From Hydractinia symbiolongicarpus (taxonomy: Eukaryota; Cnidaria; Hydrozoa; Anthoathecata; Hydractiniidae): a stretch of DNA of 64,000 nucleotides. Location of the stretch: positions 5,022,001 to 5,086,000 of the forward strand of contig NC_079875.1 of the NCBI RefSeq assembly GCF_029227915.1. Reading direction: 5' to 3'. A program made the position numbers and the translations under genes. The notes beneath the pieces are model-generated. The model saw only the letters and a list, made by a program, of their open reading frames with translations. It made no database searches and was not told the DNA's origin. This document shows, piece after piece, positions 36,701-44,752 of the stretch (position 1 is the stretch's first letter; each line of letters begins with the position of its first letter).

Positions 36701-39700
36701 TTGTTTCCCCACAGTTGGCTCATTGCACAATAAGGCTATGAAAGGTGGCGTCAAGACGCCTGCTACGTTAACAGCATATGTTTTGATTTCCTTGTTGGAA
36801 GCTGATCTTGGTGCGAACGATCAGCGCGCAGTGAAAGCAGCATCATGTGTTTCCAACACTCTGGATGAAATCAAAGATTCTTACTCGCTTTCTATCATCG
36901 CGTATATGTTTGCAAAGATGAAAGATACAGCGAGTTATAATAAAGTCATGAAGAGATTAGATGCTATGGCAATAAAGGAAGGTTCGAGTTCTTTTTATTC
37001 TGAAATTTAGCAGACGTATAAATTTTCTCCTAACATCAACAGAAATTACTTATTGATTTTTGAGGAGCAATGATATTGTGCACAATGACTGTATCAAATT
37101 CATCGTCCGCGAAATTAAATTCGCGCGAAAGTTAACCATTTAAGATAAGTTTTTAACTCGAAAACACCTTCCTCTAAGATGATAGTTAATCATGATCATT
37201 TGAAAAAAACTATTTCAGCATGACCTGTAATGGGTTAATAATATACATTATGCTCTAATTTTGTAAATTAAGTCAAATTTCCCTAATTAGTCGGTTTTAA
37301 TTTTTGTGTTTGAAAATTGCTTTTTTATCGGAAAATTATTTGGCTTATCTTGTTATAATTTATTCTGTTAAAACACCAAAAAAAACCTCACATCATTATT
37401 TTTTCATAGATGGTATGATTCGTTGGGAGGAACCGAAAGAAAAAGAGGATAGTAAAAAACAAACATTTTGGTATTATGCTGCTCGTTCCACCGACATCGA
37501 ACAAACTGCGTATGCTTTGATTGCTAAGCTTACCTTAACTGGCAAGAAAACAACTTCCGATAATATTCCGATTGTAAAGTGGCTTTCCAAACAAAGAAAC
37601 GGACTCGGAGGATGGTCATCAACTCAGGTAAACTTTTTGCGGTTTTTAGATTTTCTGTTGTTTGGGCCGGTGCTACATGTTCTGATATTACGAATGAAAC
37701 TCCATTTACAGTCATTGGGATAACACTTAGATTTCGCCTTCGTTGTGTGTTGGCTGTAGTAGTAACATGATTAAAATTAGATTAGCTTAATTAATTGTTG
37801 TAGAGGTTGGTTGCTGTAGAAGAAGCATGCAAAATTAATGTTTGCGAATTTGCCTTTTGAAATTTAAATCGCAAATTTTTTTTTAGGCAGAGAAGGACAT
37901 TTACAATGTTTATTACGCATTTTGCCTTGTCTATGGCCCGTTTGTTTGTAATTGTACTGTGAATTCAATATAAAATTTAATTTAGATATGAATATAAATA
38001 AAACTAGCTATTCGAGGTTACTTTGTCGCATTCCTAATTTTCTCAATTTTCAAGACTTTTTCTCAATTGTCAAGACTGGGAATATATATGTGTTTAATTT
38101 AAAGTTACGTAACTTCCGGCAACTTCGCTTTAAAAAACAGCCAATTTTTCTGAGCATTTTTGTTTTTGTAAACATTTTTATGTTTTATGTTGTATGTGAT
38201 TTTCGTTTTAAATATTATAAAAACATTTTAGGACACGGTTCTCGCCATGCAAGCGTTAGCAGAGTTCGCAGAAATCACATACGGAACAGCTGCAGATATG
38301 TCCGTTTTGATTCGGGCTGGTCCTGATTTTGAACACACATTTAAAGTTAACAAAGAGAATGCTTTAGTCTTGCAAAGAGTTGAGGTAGGTCAAAGGTTGC
38401 TAGACTAAAGTTTTGTCTCTTTTGTACAACAAATGAATTTTAGAACTGAAAAGCACACTGTCGGATGCAAAATTTATTTCTTAAAATTTTCTTTTCACAA
38501 AGGATGTTCCTGTTCCAAACACTGTAAAACTGACTGCTACAGGAGAGGGGTGTGCGCTTGTACAGGTAATATTTTACATACATTTAATTTTTTTTTCTAA
38601 ATCCGAGTCAAAATGCCTTCCATAAAAATCAATCAGAATTCTGATTATAATCAGCTTATCCAATTAAAATGCTTTTAGGTCAATATCAGATATAACGTAA
38701 AAGAAGTGAAAGCAAAGCCATCTTTCGAAGTCACTCATTCCATCAAAACAATTCAGCACAAGCTAACCAAGCGACAGTCATGTCGTTCACAAATGTTGAA
38801 AGTTTGCGCACGATGGCTCAGAAAAGGTGAATCCAACATGGCGCTGGTGGATGTGCAGATGATTTCGGGATTCGAAGCGAATTCTAAATCATTCGAGAAG
38901 GTAGACAAATATATTAAACGGTTCTTTGAGCAAGATTACCCACCTAACTTTCTCATTTTAATCCTGCCGTTAATAGTTTTTTAACATACCAGTTCGTTTT
39001 TTCTGTTGTATAAGCTGTGCACTATCCATCCGAGCCGAAGTTGTGTGACCATTGCTATGATTTCTGCTCAGCGCAGCGTTTGAAATAAAGCTTTCTTAGC
39101 TGGCCGATCCTGTTTGACCTAATTAGTCTATTCTTGGGACATGTTTTAGCAACCGAAATTACGTGAAAAACATTATGCGTAAAAGTTAAGCTGCAAGAAA
39201 TATACTTCTACATTTCTCTCTGTTTGAAAATTAGTACGAATGAATATCTCGCTGTGTGGTACACAGTAATGTACATAATTCGAACGAGGAAGCCATATTC
39301 TGACTGCAATATTAGCTAATGCATTATTTCTAATTTTGTTCTATATTTTCTTTACCTGTTCTAGGCGCTTCAAAATACGAAGGGATTGAAAGACATCGAA
39401 ATAAAAGGAAAAGGCGTCATGTTCTACTTTAACAGGGTATGTCTTTACTGTGTAATAATAATTTTTAGCACAAATTTTGGTGTCTTTTAAAACGAATGCA
39501 TATGCAGCTAACACTGGACAAAAAAACATATGGCAGTTTCACTTAAAAGCGACATTTTGTTTTACCAGGAGAACGCATATTTCTTCAGAGACATAACATT
39601 TACTTACAAGCAACAACATTATCTCTCTACATACCGTATACACACTTTCTGCTTCCCATTGAGCGAATGTTGTGTAATTGTACGTTTTTTAAAAAAATAA

Positions 39701-41260
39701 CTAATTAGACGCTTAATCCTTTTTTACAAAAAGACAAAAGTAGTTTCGTTATTTCGTGGGTCTGTAACACGAAATTGGTCCAAGTGATAATTAAACGACA
39801 GTGGAGCTGTATTAGTAACGATGACTAGTCGTTATTCCACTTCACAAAAAATTGCCTGTCGTGCATATTTCCCGAATTAATATTTTCGTGCGTCTTTGTT
39901 CGTCTGCAGAAGTAATTCAATTAGTCTGCGGACAGTCTGCGCAGGCACAGCCAATAGCCCTTCATAGAAGATATTTTCTATTCGTCTAGCTGAACAACAA
40001 GTTCCGTTGTTTCGAAATTCGAGTGGATCAAACATCGAACGTTCGAAAAGCAAAGCCTGTACCAATCACAGTGTACGATTACTATGACACAGGTGAGTGA
40101 CATTGTCAACCATTTCAACCATTCTTATATGCCTGTAATTTGACTAAGTTTTAGGCGAAGTTTCGATAGTGTCGAATGTTTTGAAAAGTTTGCAATCACT
40201 TTGTAATAGTCAACTTTTATGAACCCAATTATCATATCACGATGTAATAATTTATAAAAACTTTCTGAATCAATCCATAATCATGTGAAACTATAAGAAA
40301 AAGCTTTTAACAAAGATAGCTAGTTAAAGCCTGCATTAACCCCTGAGTTTTTTTTTTGTAAAATATGTTTAAAAGTGTATGCTATGTGCAAAAGTTAAAT
40401 TTTCGCAACAAGAATTAAGAAAAATCCTTTTTATATCTTTTCTCCTTATTGCTTACTGCTTCGTGTAAGAATCGTTAACCATGTGAATTCACGTGTTATT
40501 TTCAAATACTAGCACGTAAGCCTGCGAATGTTAATTATCACAAAAAATAATCATTTGCTAAAGTAATTTTGATTTGTTTCTTTCGCAAAAGTTGGTTACT
40601 TTTTAAACTTTTTTTTGTTACCCTAGAGCATGCAAGAAATTGGGGGATAAGTAAACTAACAACTCTAAAATTAACGTAGGCGTTTATCTTACACTGTTCA
40701 TCAAAAATTTGCAAATTACGATTTTCCAACAAAAATACATTGCGGGGACATGGAATTAACGCAGTTTTGGGTAAAACATAGTGAAAAACAATTTTTCCCA
40801 CGATTCATCACAAATTTTGAAAGACGCTCTGGACAAGCGAAGACGAGAAGAGTGATGAAGAAATAGATTGTTATAAAATTCTTAAATCCCCTATTTAACG
40901 TTAAAATTTCTTACTTCTTTTACAAAATCACAAAATCAACGTTCACGAAATTAACACGGTCACCAACTTAATGTATCACATAATAGGTTTAGAGATGTAC
41001 TATACTATATGTACTATAGCAACCAGCATAGTATATTGTATATAAAATGCAGGAATTTCTATGTTTAAAATGAGCTTCTTTTCCTGGCAACGTTTTGCAG
41101 CAACTGCAGTGAAATCTTGCCACAAAAATTTCTTTGACGAAACTTTTAAAAGAAACAAATATTGGGACGTGTTGCAAGATTTTTATTTTTTAAATTTGCG
41201 TTTATAGAAAAATCAGCTACAGTGATGTACGAATTCACCAACAAACAATGTAGAGGATAA
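6710..41260 (+). CDS. Alpha-2-macroglobulin-like thioester protease trap (27 exons, alternative bait exons)
   Basis: Secreted A2M-family protein, about 1539 residues with exon 15a. Exons: 6710-6762, 13931-13993, 14839-14999, 15250-15447, 15811-15936, 16832-17030, 17609-17729, 20232-20453, 20882-21061, 21598-21735, 21938-22015, 22120-22488, 22842-22991, 23350-23496, one of the exon 15 versions, 34111-34234, 34329-34563, 35365-35926, 36200-36299, 36587-36981, 37410-37627, 38232-38384, 38503-38565, 38679-38900, 39365-39436, 39990-40092, 41208-41260. Every junction keeps phase. Seen: signal peptide, MG-domain signature QTDRPIYKPGQ, bait exons, thioester GCGEQN, receptor-binding domain ending in YDYYDT and a short Cys tail. 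There is no anaphylatoxin, C345C or GPI tail, so it is A2M-type rather than C3 or CD109. By family knowledge, cleavage of the bait triggers the thioester and cages the protease. The weakest donors are 15000 (GTCTGA) and 36982 (GTTCGA); phase supports both. No splice form was tested by RNA. Confidence 0.93.
6763..10152 (+). other. A2M intron 1, part before the transposon
   Basis: No gene seen. AT-rich, with the SINE-like copy at 8085-8180 and short A/T repeats (for example AATAATAATAATAA near 9365). The intron totals 7.2 kb, 3.5 kb of which is the transposon. Confidence 0.6.
8085..8180 (-). repeat. tRNA-derived SINE-like copy
   Basis: Read on -: GGCGCGTGGCCTGGTGGTTA (box A) and GGTCCGTGGTTCGGTCCAC (box B) at normal spacing. 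The acceptor stem is not restored, so it is a SINE head or tRNA pseudogene. It lies in A2M intron 1. Confidence 0.6.
10153..10376 (+). repeat. Left terminal and subterminal repeat array of the transposon
   Basis: Five doublets of TTTTGGCGGGAACTNATTTT followed by GGCGG, at about 10159, 10216, 10257, 10301 and 10341, separated by variable A/T-rich spacers. The first overlaps the 40-bp TIR. These are probable transposase-binding sites. TTTGGCGGGAA also fits the E2F/DP consensus. Confidence 0.9.
10467..12307 (-). CDS. Pogo-like transposase (DDE_1), two exons, intact
   Basis: Exons 12307-12196 and 12067-10467 (phase 1 junction, GTAAGT donor, TTTTAG acceptor), 570 residues. The N-terminal region has a coiled basic start, then a helix-turn-helix region (YNRWSEKERFDIGKY near residues 65-80, and RPLSESTARRFGNLYKKEL) of the pogo/CENP-B type. 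The catalytic domain has LDQTPL (Asp about 255), IFDVFRGQ (Asp about 370) and QPLDLTVN (Asp about 406). The last two are separated by 35 residues, an intact DDD triad. The conserved GSFLPMQLIYGGKT is present. The C-terminus is acidic and ends FDIIIDDEEE, which fits a SUMO-interaction motif. No PIP box is seen, unlike Drosophila pogo transposase. It cuts and pastes the element by binding the terminal repeats. Confidence 0.92.
12411..12580. promoter_or_regulatory. 52-bp tandem repeat in the divergent transposon promoter
   Basis: Four units of about 52 bp, each containing TCGAACAAAAACATTC and (in the first three) CTAAGGCCCGTTTAGACT, start near 12411, 12463, 12515 and 12566. They lie between the transposase start (12307) and the HIRAN start (12663), the only space for both promoters. 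A degenerate fifth copy may begin near 12364. It could bind a regulator, perhaps one of the two encoded proteins. Confidence 0.75.
12663..13313 (+). CDS. HIRAN-domain accessory protein with PIP box
   Basis: 216 residues, one exon. Residues about 7-108 match the HIRAN domain found in HLTF/Rad5: AAVRGFHYYK, FHENNNVFDRFAIKV and PVGHLPKEISR. The HIRAN fold binds 3' DNA ends at replication forks. The tail is basic (RPKRKKNTAK, KRQKVNNKPKK; likely NLS). Residues 174-181, QKDIRNFF, are an exact PIP box (Q-x-x-I-x-x-F-F), the motif that binds the PCNA clamp. The last residues, DLEIINID, fit a SUMO-interaction motif. It is divergent from the transposase across a 355-bp promoter region. A second, decayed transposon copy at 61.4-63.6 kb has the same gene in the same place, so it belongs to the element. 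Confidence 0.85.
   Translation: MAYNKTFEFTAAVRGFHYYKTYWKPEENQSLDCFHENNNVFDRFAIKVCEFGNDKPVGHLPKEISRVTKFLLDRGASMKSTLTSVHYRRSPLVQGGLEIPCKITVTLPGTVNNLLVLARYQQLVEALYTEPKEELILGSFLHIAVILDVVVPTEERPKRKKNTAKSQSKETKKQKDIRNFFGNTSAAPAPKRQKVNNKPKKSSPSSSKDLEIINID
13421..13629 (+). repeat. Right subterminal array and terminal repeat of the transposon
   Basis: Four TTTTGGCGG-containing units in the same orientation as the left array, from about 13427 to 13569. The inverted 40-bp TIR then follows (13590-13629). The array units are therefore direct copies at both ends, while only the outermost repeat is inverted. Confidence 0.9.
13931..17729 (+). CDS. A2M exons 2-7: macroglobulin domains MG1 to MG3
   Basis: Exons 13931-13993, 14839-14999, 15250-15447, 15811-15936, 16832-17030 and 17609-17729. 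Recognisable A2M N-terminal landmarks appear in order: YMAYFPRIFRTG, then IFIQTDRPIYKPGQK, then QFRVIVVTHTLKP with ENPSGSRMRQW, then MGTWKIKVEL and KKYVLPKFQVTVNPP, then AKYSYGKNVYGK. These are the classic conserved strands of the first macroglobulin domains. Phases 2/1/1/1/2/0 chain without conflict. Exon 7 carries an unusual basic and tyrosine-rich stretch, KRRRYYYYYRTR, in a loop after the conserved YGK strand. Introns here are 0.25-0.95 kb, with no feature except the dispersed repeat at 14340-14500. Confidence 0.93.
14340..14500 (-). repeat. Dispersed repeat (CCCGTGGA family)
   Basis: TAGTTGGTGACCCGTGGAAA, TCCATGAGTTCGCCCGTCC, then CGCATTGACTG and GACAGACAGACG. The same modules recur inverted at 61805-62050. 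It is a short interspersed repeat in A2M intron 2. Confidence 0.7.
18400..19570 (-). mobile_element. Penelope-like retroelement, decayed, in A2M intron 7
   Basis: Read on -, the order is: DDGLAAFKDTSGP and KIVNFLDITLNL (reverse transcriptase, near 19560-19400), then MEPLNHRANLTKSFST…PPYNVNVSTKIEK and LHKIFNRNNVKVSCSCTKNM (18941-19396), then CLTKNIIYKASI with KVYIGLTAPTFKIRYANHKE (18646-18948), a GIY-YIG endonuclease. This is the RT plus GIY-YIG layout of Penelope-like elements. It is broken by frameshifts and 5'-truncated. The 3' end near 18400-18440 reads CTGAGGATTGCGAAAGCATG AAAC on -, resembling a decayed hammerhead motif. Confidence 0.85.
20232..22991 (+). CDS. A2M exons 8-13: MG4 to MG6 with a threonine-rich insert
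   Basis: Exons 20232-20453, 20882-21061, 21598-21735, 21938-22015, 22120-22488 and 22842-22991, all phase 0 at both ends. Conserved landmarks include VFKPGFPFTVK, LFAKYPDGKPIEKDL, SYLHIEKQ and, in exon 13, VKPGNKVKLTVKGFP with IAIAAVDKSIHFL, the strand just ahead of the bait region. Exon 12 (123 codons) has a low-complexity insert near residues 536-552, a PTDPP turn followed by ten threonines. This could be an O-glycosylated mucin-like linker. It is followed by a Pro/Trp-rich segment (YWWERPPVTRPPLPY) before the MG fold resumes at FSVGSFKFSFNVTK. Confidence 0.92.
23350..23496 (+). CDS. A2M exon 14: pre-bait linker with dibasic cluster
   Basis: 49 codons, phase 0 at both ends, GTAAGT donor. 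It encodes the segment between MG6 and the bait, ending KAFS, which lines up with LKAFTN just before the bait in vertebrate A2M. It contains a basic cluster, WGRRKRSIAPG, near residues 711-718. That fits a furin-type R-X-K-R site followed by serine. If it is cut in the secretory pathway, the protein would be a two-chain molecule joined by disulfides. This is the last constant exon before the alternative set. Confidence 0.9.
25453..25567 (+). CDS. A2M alternative bait exon 15a
   Basis: 115 nt: 38 codons plus one base, starting in phase 0 after a TAG acceptor and ending G|GTAATT in phase 1. It begins NLGAIVLSSLRIDSRPC, matching the framework of the other versions. The variable part after the Cys includes RLFGGTRKRAKGG, so it offers a cluster of Arg/Lys sites for trypsin-like or furin-like proteases. 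It is the most divergent intact version and lacks the shared upstream intron block of 15c-15e. Confidence 0.85.
26847..26942 (+). pseudogene. A2M bait exon 15b, decayed copy
   Basis: After a TAG acceptor the sequence reads NVGVLTLTSLRTDVRPC, the same framework as the other bait exons, then continues open for 24 codons to a TAG at 26971. No GT donor gives a good in-frame join. The available phase-1 candidates (GTGGAG, GTATCC, GTTAGC) end in T, which makes TGA with the first bases of exon 16. The phase-0 candidate GTTATT also reads into a stop. I call it a relic, though a non-canonical donor cannot be excluded. Confidence 0.65.
27341..27412. repeat. Two adjacent perfect palindromes in the bait-exon intron
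   Basis: 27341-27375 has 17-bp perfect arms (GTTCTGTTAAGTGCGGT) around one base. Six bases later, 27382-27412 has 15-bp perfect arms (AATTGGAGATAGACC) around one base. Both would fold into stable RNA or DNA hairpins. They lie between bait exons 15b and 15c. Confidence 0.9.
28010..28299 (+). repeat. Duplicated intron block ahead of bait exon 15c
   Basis: Intron sequence upstream of 15c (for example GTTTATGTATGTT and CGAACCAACATGAACCATCT) aligns with blocks ahead of 15d (30362-30917) and 15e (32255-32782). It ends in the shared TTGACACCTTGATTTT element 26 nt before the exon. The unit of duplication was therefore exon plus upstream intron. Confidence 0.75.
28300..28393 (+). CDS. A2M alternative bait exon 15c
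   Basis: 94 nt: 31 codons plus one base, from a GTTAG acceptor to a GTAATG donor, phases 0 and 1. The framework is NVGVTFLSSLNIDVRPC. The variable tail is KDTPRVGYLLEENA, short and mostly hydrophobic/acidic with a single Arg. The first 62 nt differ from 15e at about three positions only. Inclusion joins in frame to exon 16 at 34111. Confidence 0.87.
29518..29538 (+). repeat. Run of 21 guanines
   Basis: Uninterrupted poly-G inside the intron between bait exons 15c and 15d, transcribed as poly-G on the gene strand. It could form a G-quadruplex in the pre-mRNA. Exact length may be an assembly artefact. Confidence 0.85.
30362..30917 (+). repeat. Duplicated intron block ahead of bait exon 15d
   Basis: This aligns over about 550 bp with 32255-32782: a GCATACTTTTTGTTT-like start, then TGTGTTTATT, AAATTAGCTTA, CAAATGGTTTATG and GTTTGTCGCTTGATGTGTT. 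It contains a local tandem duplication, TCTCGGCACCTTAGTGGTC, at about 30809-30846. It is the better preserved of the upstream blocks. Confidence 0.75.
30918..31035 (+). CDS. A2M alternative bait exon 15d
   Basis: 118 nt: 39 codons plus one base, from a GTTAG acceptor to a GTATAT donor, phases 0 and 1. The framework is identical in protein to 15c (NVGVTFLSSLNIDVRPC). The variable part is the longest of the close copies and is acidic: KELPLIEYSRAVDD, then LSPDGGTE. Codon-level changes in the framework are mostly silent (ACT/ACA, GTT/GTC, AGA/AGG, CCG/CCA), which suggests selection to keep the framework. Confidence 0.87.
32255..32782 (+). repeat. Duplicated intron block ahead of bait exon 15e
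   Basis: Homologous to 30362-30917: ACATACTTTTCGTTTT, AAATAGCTTAATG, CAAATGGTTTATGCATG, TTTGTTGCTTGATGTGTT. It ends with a GTT/GTCATT microsatellite and the shared TTGACACCTTGATTTT element 25 nt before the exon. Confidence 0.75.
32783..32888 (+). CDS. A2M alternative bait exon 15e
   Basis: 106 nt: 35 codons plus one base, from a GTTAG acceptor to a GTATAT donor, phases 0 and 1. The framework NVGVTFLSSFNVDVRPC has two conservative changes. The variable part, KDTPYVAFSLKRINDGIE, offers aromatic and a Lys-Arg site. It is preceded by a CATTGACACCTTGATTTT block shared with 15c and, less exactly, 15d, and by (GTTGTT)n/(GTCATT)n repeats at 32722-32760. Confidence 0.87.
34111..34563 (+). CDS. A2M exons 16-17: common bait end and MG7
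   Basis: Exons 34111-34234 and 34329-34563. Exon 16 needs a preceding G in phase 1, which all four intact bait exons supply, giving GIPGPVGATRKNKK. Its first half is a basic, Asn-rich, probably disordered stretch forming the shared end of the bait. It then enters TEFPETWLWTEEKL, the conserved EFPETWLW strand that follows the bait in A2M proteins. Exon 17 carries VKVPDTITSWYASGFAVS and LRAFQPFFISLVLPYSVVRGE, textbook MG7 strands. Confidence 0.94.
35365..35926 (+). CDS. A2M exon 18: thioester-containing exon
   Basis: 187 codons plus one base. It encodes the end of MG7, the CUB portion (VRVSLSYSPENYR, then FRVQPRKLGRIPIRV) and the start of the thioester domain. The thioester motif GCGEQN lies at 35806-35823 (about residues 1041-1046 with exon 15a) in the context PYGCGEQNMLKFAPN, so Cys and Gln are both intact. 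The donor GTATGC is at 35927. The next exon gives the conserved GYQRELTYKH. Confidence 0.95.
36200..38384 (+). CDS. A2M exons 19-22: thioester alpha/alpha domain
   Basis: Exons 36200-36299, 36587-36981, 37410-37627 and 38232-38384. Landmarks: GSYSAFGHRDKNGSTW, WLTAFVLKSYAQA, WLLNIQSKDGCF, WYYAARSTDIEQTAYALIA and GGWSSTQ joined to DTVLAMQALAEFA. In the segment SLHNKAMKGG, the position equivalent to the C3 catalytic His (five before GG) is Asn, as in A2M. By family knowledge, thioesters of this kind react with amines rather than hydroxyls. The last part leads out through the second half of the CUB domain. Confidence 0.94.
38503..41260 (+). CDS. A2M exons 23-27: receptor-binding domain and C-terminus
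   Basis: Exons 38503-38565, 38679-38900, 39365-39436, 39990-40092 and 41208-41260. Landmarks: TATGEGCALVQ, VNIRYNVKE, SNMALVDVQMISGFEANSKS, GVMFYFNR, CFEIRVDQTSNVRKAKPVPI, and YDYYDTEKSATVMYEF, ending NKQCRG and TAA at 41258-41260. These are the expected strands of the A2M receptor-binding domain. The protein stops right after the terminal Cys, with no membrane anchor. The last exon is small and separated by a 1.1-kb intron, but phase and sequence both fit. Confidence 0.9.
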
Positions 41261-43695
41261 AAGAAAAAACCCTTTTTTGTTCATGTTTTTTTAATAATTT
41301 TTGTAATATTTTTTTACTATGACAAACAGGTTCTTGTTGAGTTAAAGTTTTGTTTTGTTTTTTGTGCTCACTTGGTTTGATCACTATCTCGTTGACAAAA
41401 TGTGATTATATCTGAAGAAAAAGTTGGCTTAGGCTTATTAACTAACGATACTAATGGTTGGTGTCTGAGCCAAATACATACAAGGAAAACTTTTTCACAT
41501 CGATATACAATTGCTAAACTTTTGAAAACGTCAGACCATTTTCACCATAAAACTTTTTGACATTTTACCAGTGATAAAAATCCACCATGGTCGGGTCGTT
41601 TGATACACTTTATTGGTATAAAGTTTGGCGCGTATAATTTTTAATGCTTTTTCGCGCAAAATTCTAAAATTGCACCAAAATTTCTACCATTATTACGCGA
41701 AAATAGTATGTGCGCCAAAAATAGTACGCGCGAAATCGCGATTTTCTTCTTCTAATTCTTATCTAGTGAAAATCGTTCATATTTTAATATCAAGAGTTGG
41801 TATAGTGCGGTATGTGCAAACGTGCGCGTAGGGAAAGTAGGGTGTGCCGAAATTAGTACACGCCAAATTTTCTAACAATGAGATAGCTATTTTATGTAAG
41901 ACCTTGTATCTGACAAGATCAACTTAAATCTGCTATAATTCAAAAGTCTGGTGCTTTTTTGTGTAAGTTGCAGGAGTAGAGTACTGATGCCATGTTGACA
42001 AGAATCAGTTACAATCGTAGTGGACTTCTGTGGTGCAATAAGTTATCAAATTCATCATTCCTTGGAAAGGTTCCATTTCGGTGGGACTGGGGTCAGTGGT
42101 GCTACAATCCCGGACTTAATTTATTGGAAAAGTCGAATTTCATAGTTCGACCCACAAGCAGTTAACACACTGTTTCTACAAAAGACAAAGGCATTACGAA
42201 CACACCCCGTTACCCCGAATCTTAGCACCTTAGCGGGCCGTCGTGTAGATTGTTTCGAAATGCGGACATGGCAGAAACTGCCAGTAGTGCATTTTCGACG
42301 CTATCTACCTGGCCTACACATCTCCCAAAGCGAAGCTTTTGCAGCCCGCTGGCTGCAGAGTTTTGAAAAGACGATTCCCTTCGGCCAGTTCGAGAAATAG
42401 CCGAAAATCGGCCTTTTCCAATAATATTATGTCCAGGATTGTGGTAGCTGTATCGTTCTTTCTTTATACTTGTATTTATTCCCGCAGCAGAAAAGATGAA
42501 ACTAAAAAGTTCTACTGGTGCCCAACTCGCATTTTTTAAGATTCAGTTATCCGTATGTCACGAAAGATATATGTATGGTATAGTCAGCTATATTCAAGCA
42601 ACCTAGGATGTCTCTCAAAACTGTATTAAAAAATAGAGAATCGAATCTATCTCAATTCACTATTGTTCTTTTAAATTCATTTACACAGTTATGATTGTCA
42701 TATTTTCACCATGTCCACATTGTTTTACATCATCATAACCAGAGACTTAATTCTTCTACAGAGTTTGTTGAAATTGACTTTGTGGAGACACAAGGTATGA
42801 TGATTTTCTACTTGTGTCTGGGTGTAGACCCTTCAGTAAGCTACTACTGCCTCCTGGCACATTATTGGCATATTTTGTCAAAACTCATGCTACTAAAATC
42901 ACGTATTTCAACATTTTACAATAGTAAAACAAAAACGTATGAGTGTTACAATTGTATTCTCAATTTAAATAATTACACTTACACCAATAAATTTACAATA
43001 TTTATGCAACAAATATAGACACCATGATGGAGTTCAACTTTAAGATTTTTTAATACTAAACCCCTGAATAAAACAGAGGAGACTAAATATCTGCAAGATG
43101 TACACAAGACTTTTGTTAATATATTGACACTTTTCTAGAATTTTCTTTCAAAAATGCCTAAAAAGAGGCTTTAATGCACCTGCGTAGAAGAATAATCCGA
43201 AATATATGATACGGTTCATTCTAAGTTCTTATAGTATTGATGTCGACCTTATCCTTACCTAAAAATATCAAATCAGATTTTCTGAAAGCCAGACGGTTAC
43301 GCGACTATTTGGGTGGTATATAACAACATACGGACTTTTCAGGAAAAAACTGAACTTATGTTAAAACTATCCCTGCAATAAACGTTGGTATGTCACGGAG
43401 ACTTAATATTTTTTAATGCATTTACAAGTTATGACTATAAATAACTCAAGGTAATTAATTTTTGCAAGAATTTTAGCAAGTCCTGATATTACGCCAATTT
43501 CGCAAAAAAAGAATTTGCTACAATTTTGTTCCTCAATCTATACCATTTTTATGTGGCAGACATTAAATAAGGACTTTTAAAGTCGAAATTCACATGTGAA
43601 TTATATGCAGTTTAGGTAAACCAGAAGAAAAAAAATAGCGTAAATTGTGTTTAAAAAGAAAAAAAATCATACTTTTGGTATACTTGACAGAAAAA

Positions 43696-43925
43696 AATTC
43701 ATGATGGTGATGTCGCTGATGATGGTGATGTCACTGATGATGGTGATGTCACTGATGATGGTGACGTCACTGATGGTGGTGATGTCATTGATGATGGTGA
43801 TGTCAGTGATGATGGAGATGTCACTGATGATAGAGACGTCACTGATGATGGAGATGTCACTGATGATGGAGATGTCACTGATAATAGAGACGTCACTGAT
43901 GATGGTGATGTTAGTGATGGTGATG
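43696..43925 (+). repeat. 18-bp minisatellite with CRE-like sites
   Basis: About 12 copies of GATGATGGTGATGTCACT. Some copies read TGACGTCA, the exact CREB/ATF palindrome; others read TGATGTCA. Both strands stay open in several frames only because of the repeat. Confidence 0.9.
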
Positions 43926-43984
43926 ACGGTGATCATGGTGATCATGTTAGGGATGATAGAGATGTTGGAAATCATGTTGTTGCA

Positions 43985-44170
43985 GATGATAGTGATGTTA
44001 GTGAACATGGCATTTGAAGATGATAGTGATTTTAGTGAACATGGCATTTGAAGATGATGGTGATGTTAGTGAACATGGCATTTGAAGATGATAGTGATTT
44101 TAGTGAACATGGCATTTGAAGATGATGGTGATGTTAGTGAACATGGTATTTGAAGACGATGGTGATGTTA
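43985..44170 (+). repeat. 34-bp tandem repeat
   Basis: Five copies: GTGAACATGG at 44001, 44035, 44069, 44103 and 44137, period exactly 34, with alternating GATGGTGATGTT / GATAGTGATTTT versions. It directly follows the 18-bp array and shares GATGATGGTGATG, so it probably arose from it. Confidence 0.9.
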
Positions 44171-44752
44171 TCTAATAGGGAATAAGTGTTTAGCAATTAC
44201 CGAAGGTTTTTCGTGTGTGTTTAAAAAAATTCGCAAAAATTAATTCTAGCATAGACCTATGGATCTTTCTGAATATTTTCCGCAGGCAAATTAGTTTATT
44301 CAGCTAAAGGCACCCTTTCCATATTCTAATACATAAAATAGACCGTTATTATTAAATGTTAAAAATCATTCTTAACAGAAATTTTGTAAAATGGATTAGC
44401 TTGAGTCCCCTACAAAAATTATGAAGTATTTTTTTATCATTTTCTTTTTTCTAGCACAAACTCTTTCTGACATTATCATACATTAAGATTGATAGCGATT
44501 TCACCGCTTCCTGTCATTTAAATATCCCTGCAACAAAAAATATTTTTGACATATCAGACTAATTGAATTTAACTAGCTTTTGAAAACGAGACATTTTTAT
44601 CGAGTTACCAGAATTAGTGTCCTTGTTTATAAAAATACAGAATTAAGTACAAAAATAAAAGAAACTTAGGATTAAATCTATAGGCGGTATCATCCATGAC
44701 AAGTGTGATATGTAGTTCGAAATATACATGGTAATTTTTAACGCCTACTGTA

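Larger units (their letters stand above)
41261..44752. other. Convergent intergenic region (A2M and TRAF-like)
   Basis: Holds the 3' flanks of both genes and the two tandem repeats at 43.7-44.17 kb. A slightly GC-richer stretch at about 42150-42430 (CCCGCTGGCTGCAGAG) looks like a dispersed repeat. No gene seen. No clear AATAAA was found close to the A2M stop. Confidence 0.5.

Noticed and set aside
6710-41260. Complement C3 or CD109 rather than A2M
   Set aside because: No anaphylatoxin or C345C domain and no C-terminal GPI signal; a bait segment with alternative exons, Asn at the catalytic position and a stop right after the receptor-binding domain fit A2M.
43647-44051. Long Met-rich (+) and Ser/Ile-rich (-) open frames
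   Set aside because: They come from the 18-bp and 34-bp tandem repeats, which lack stops in several frames on both strands.
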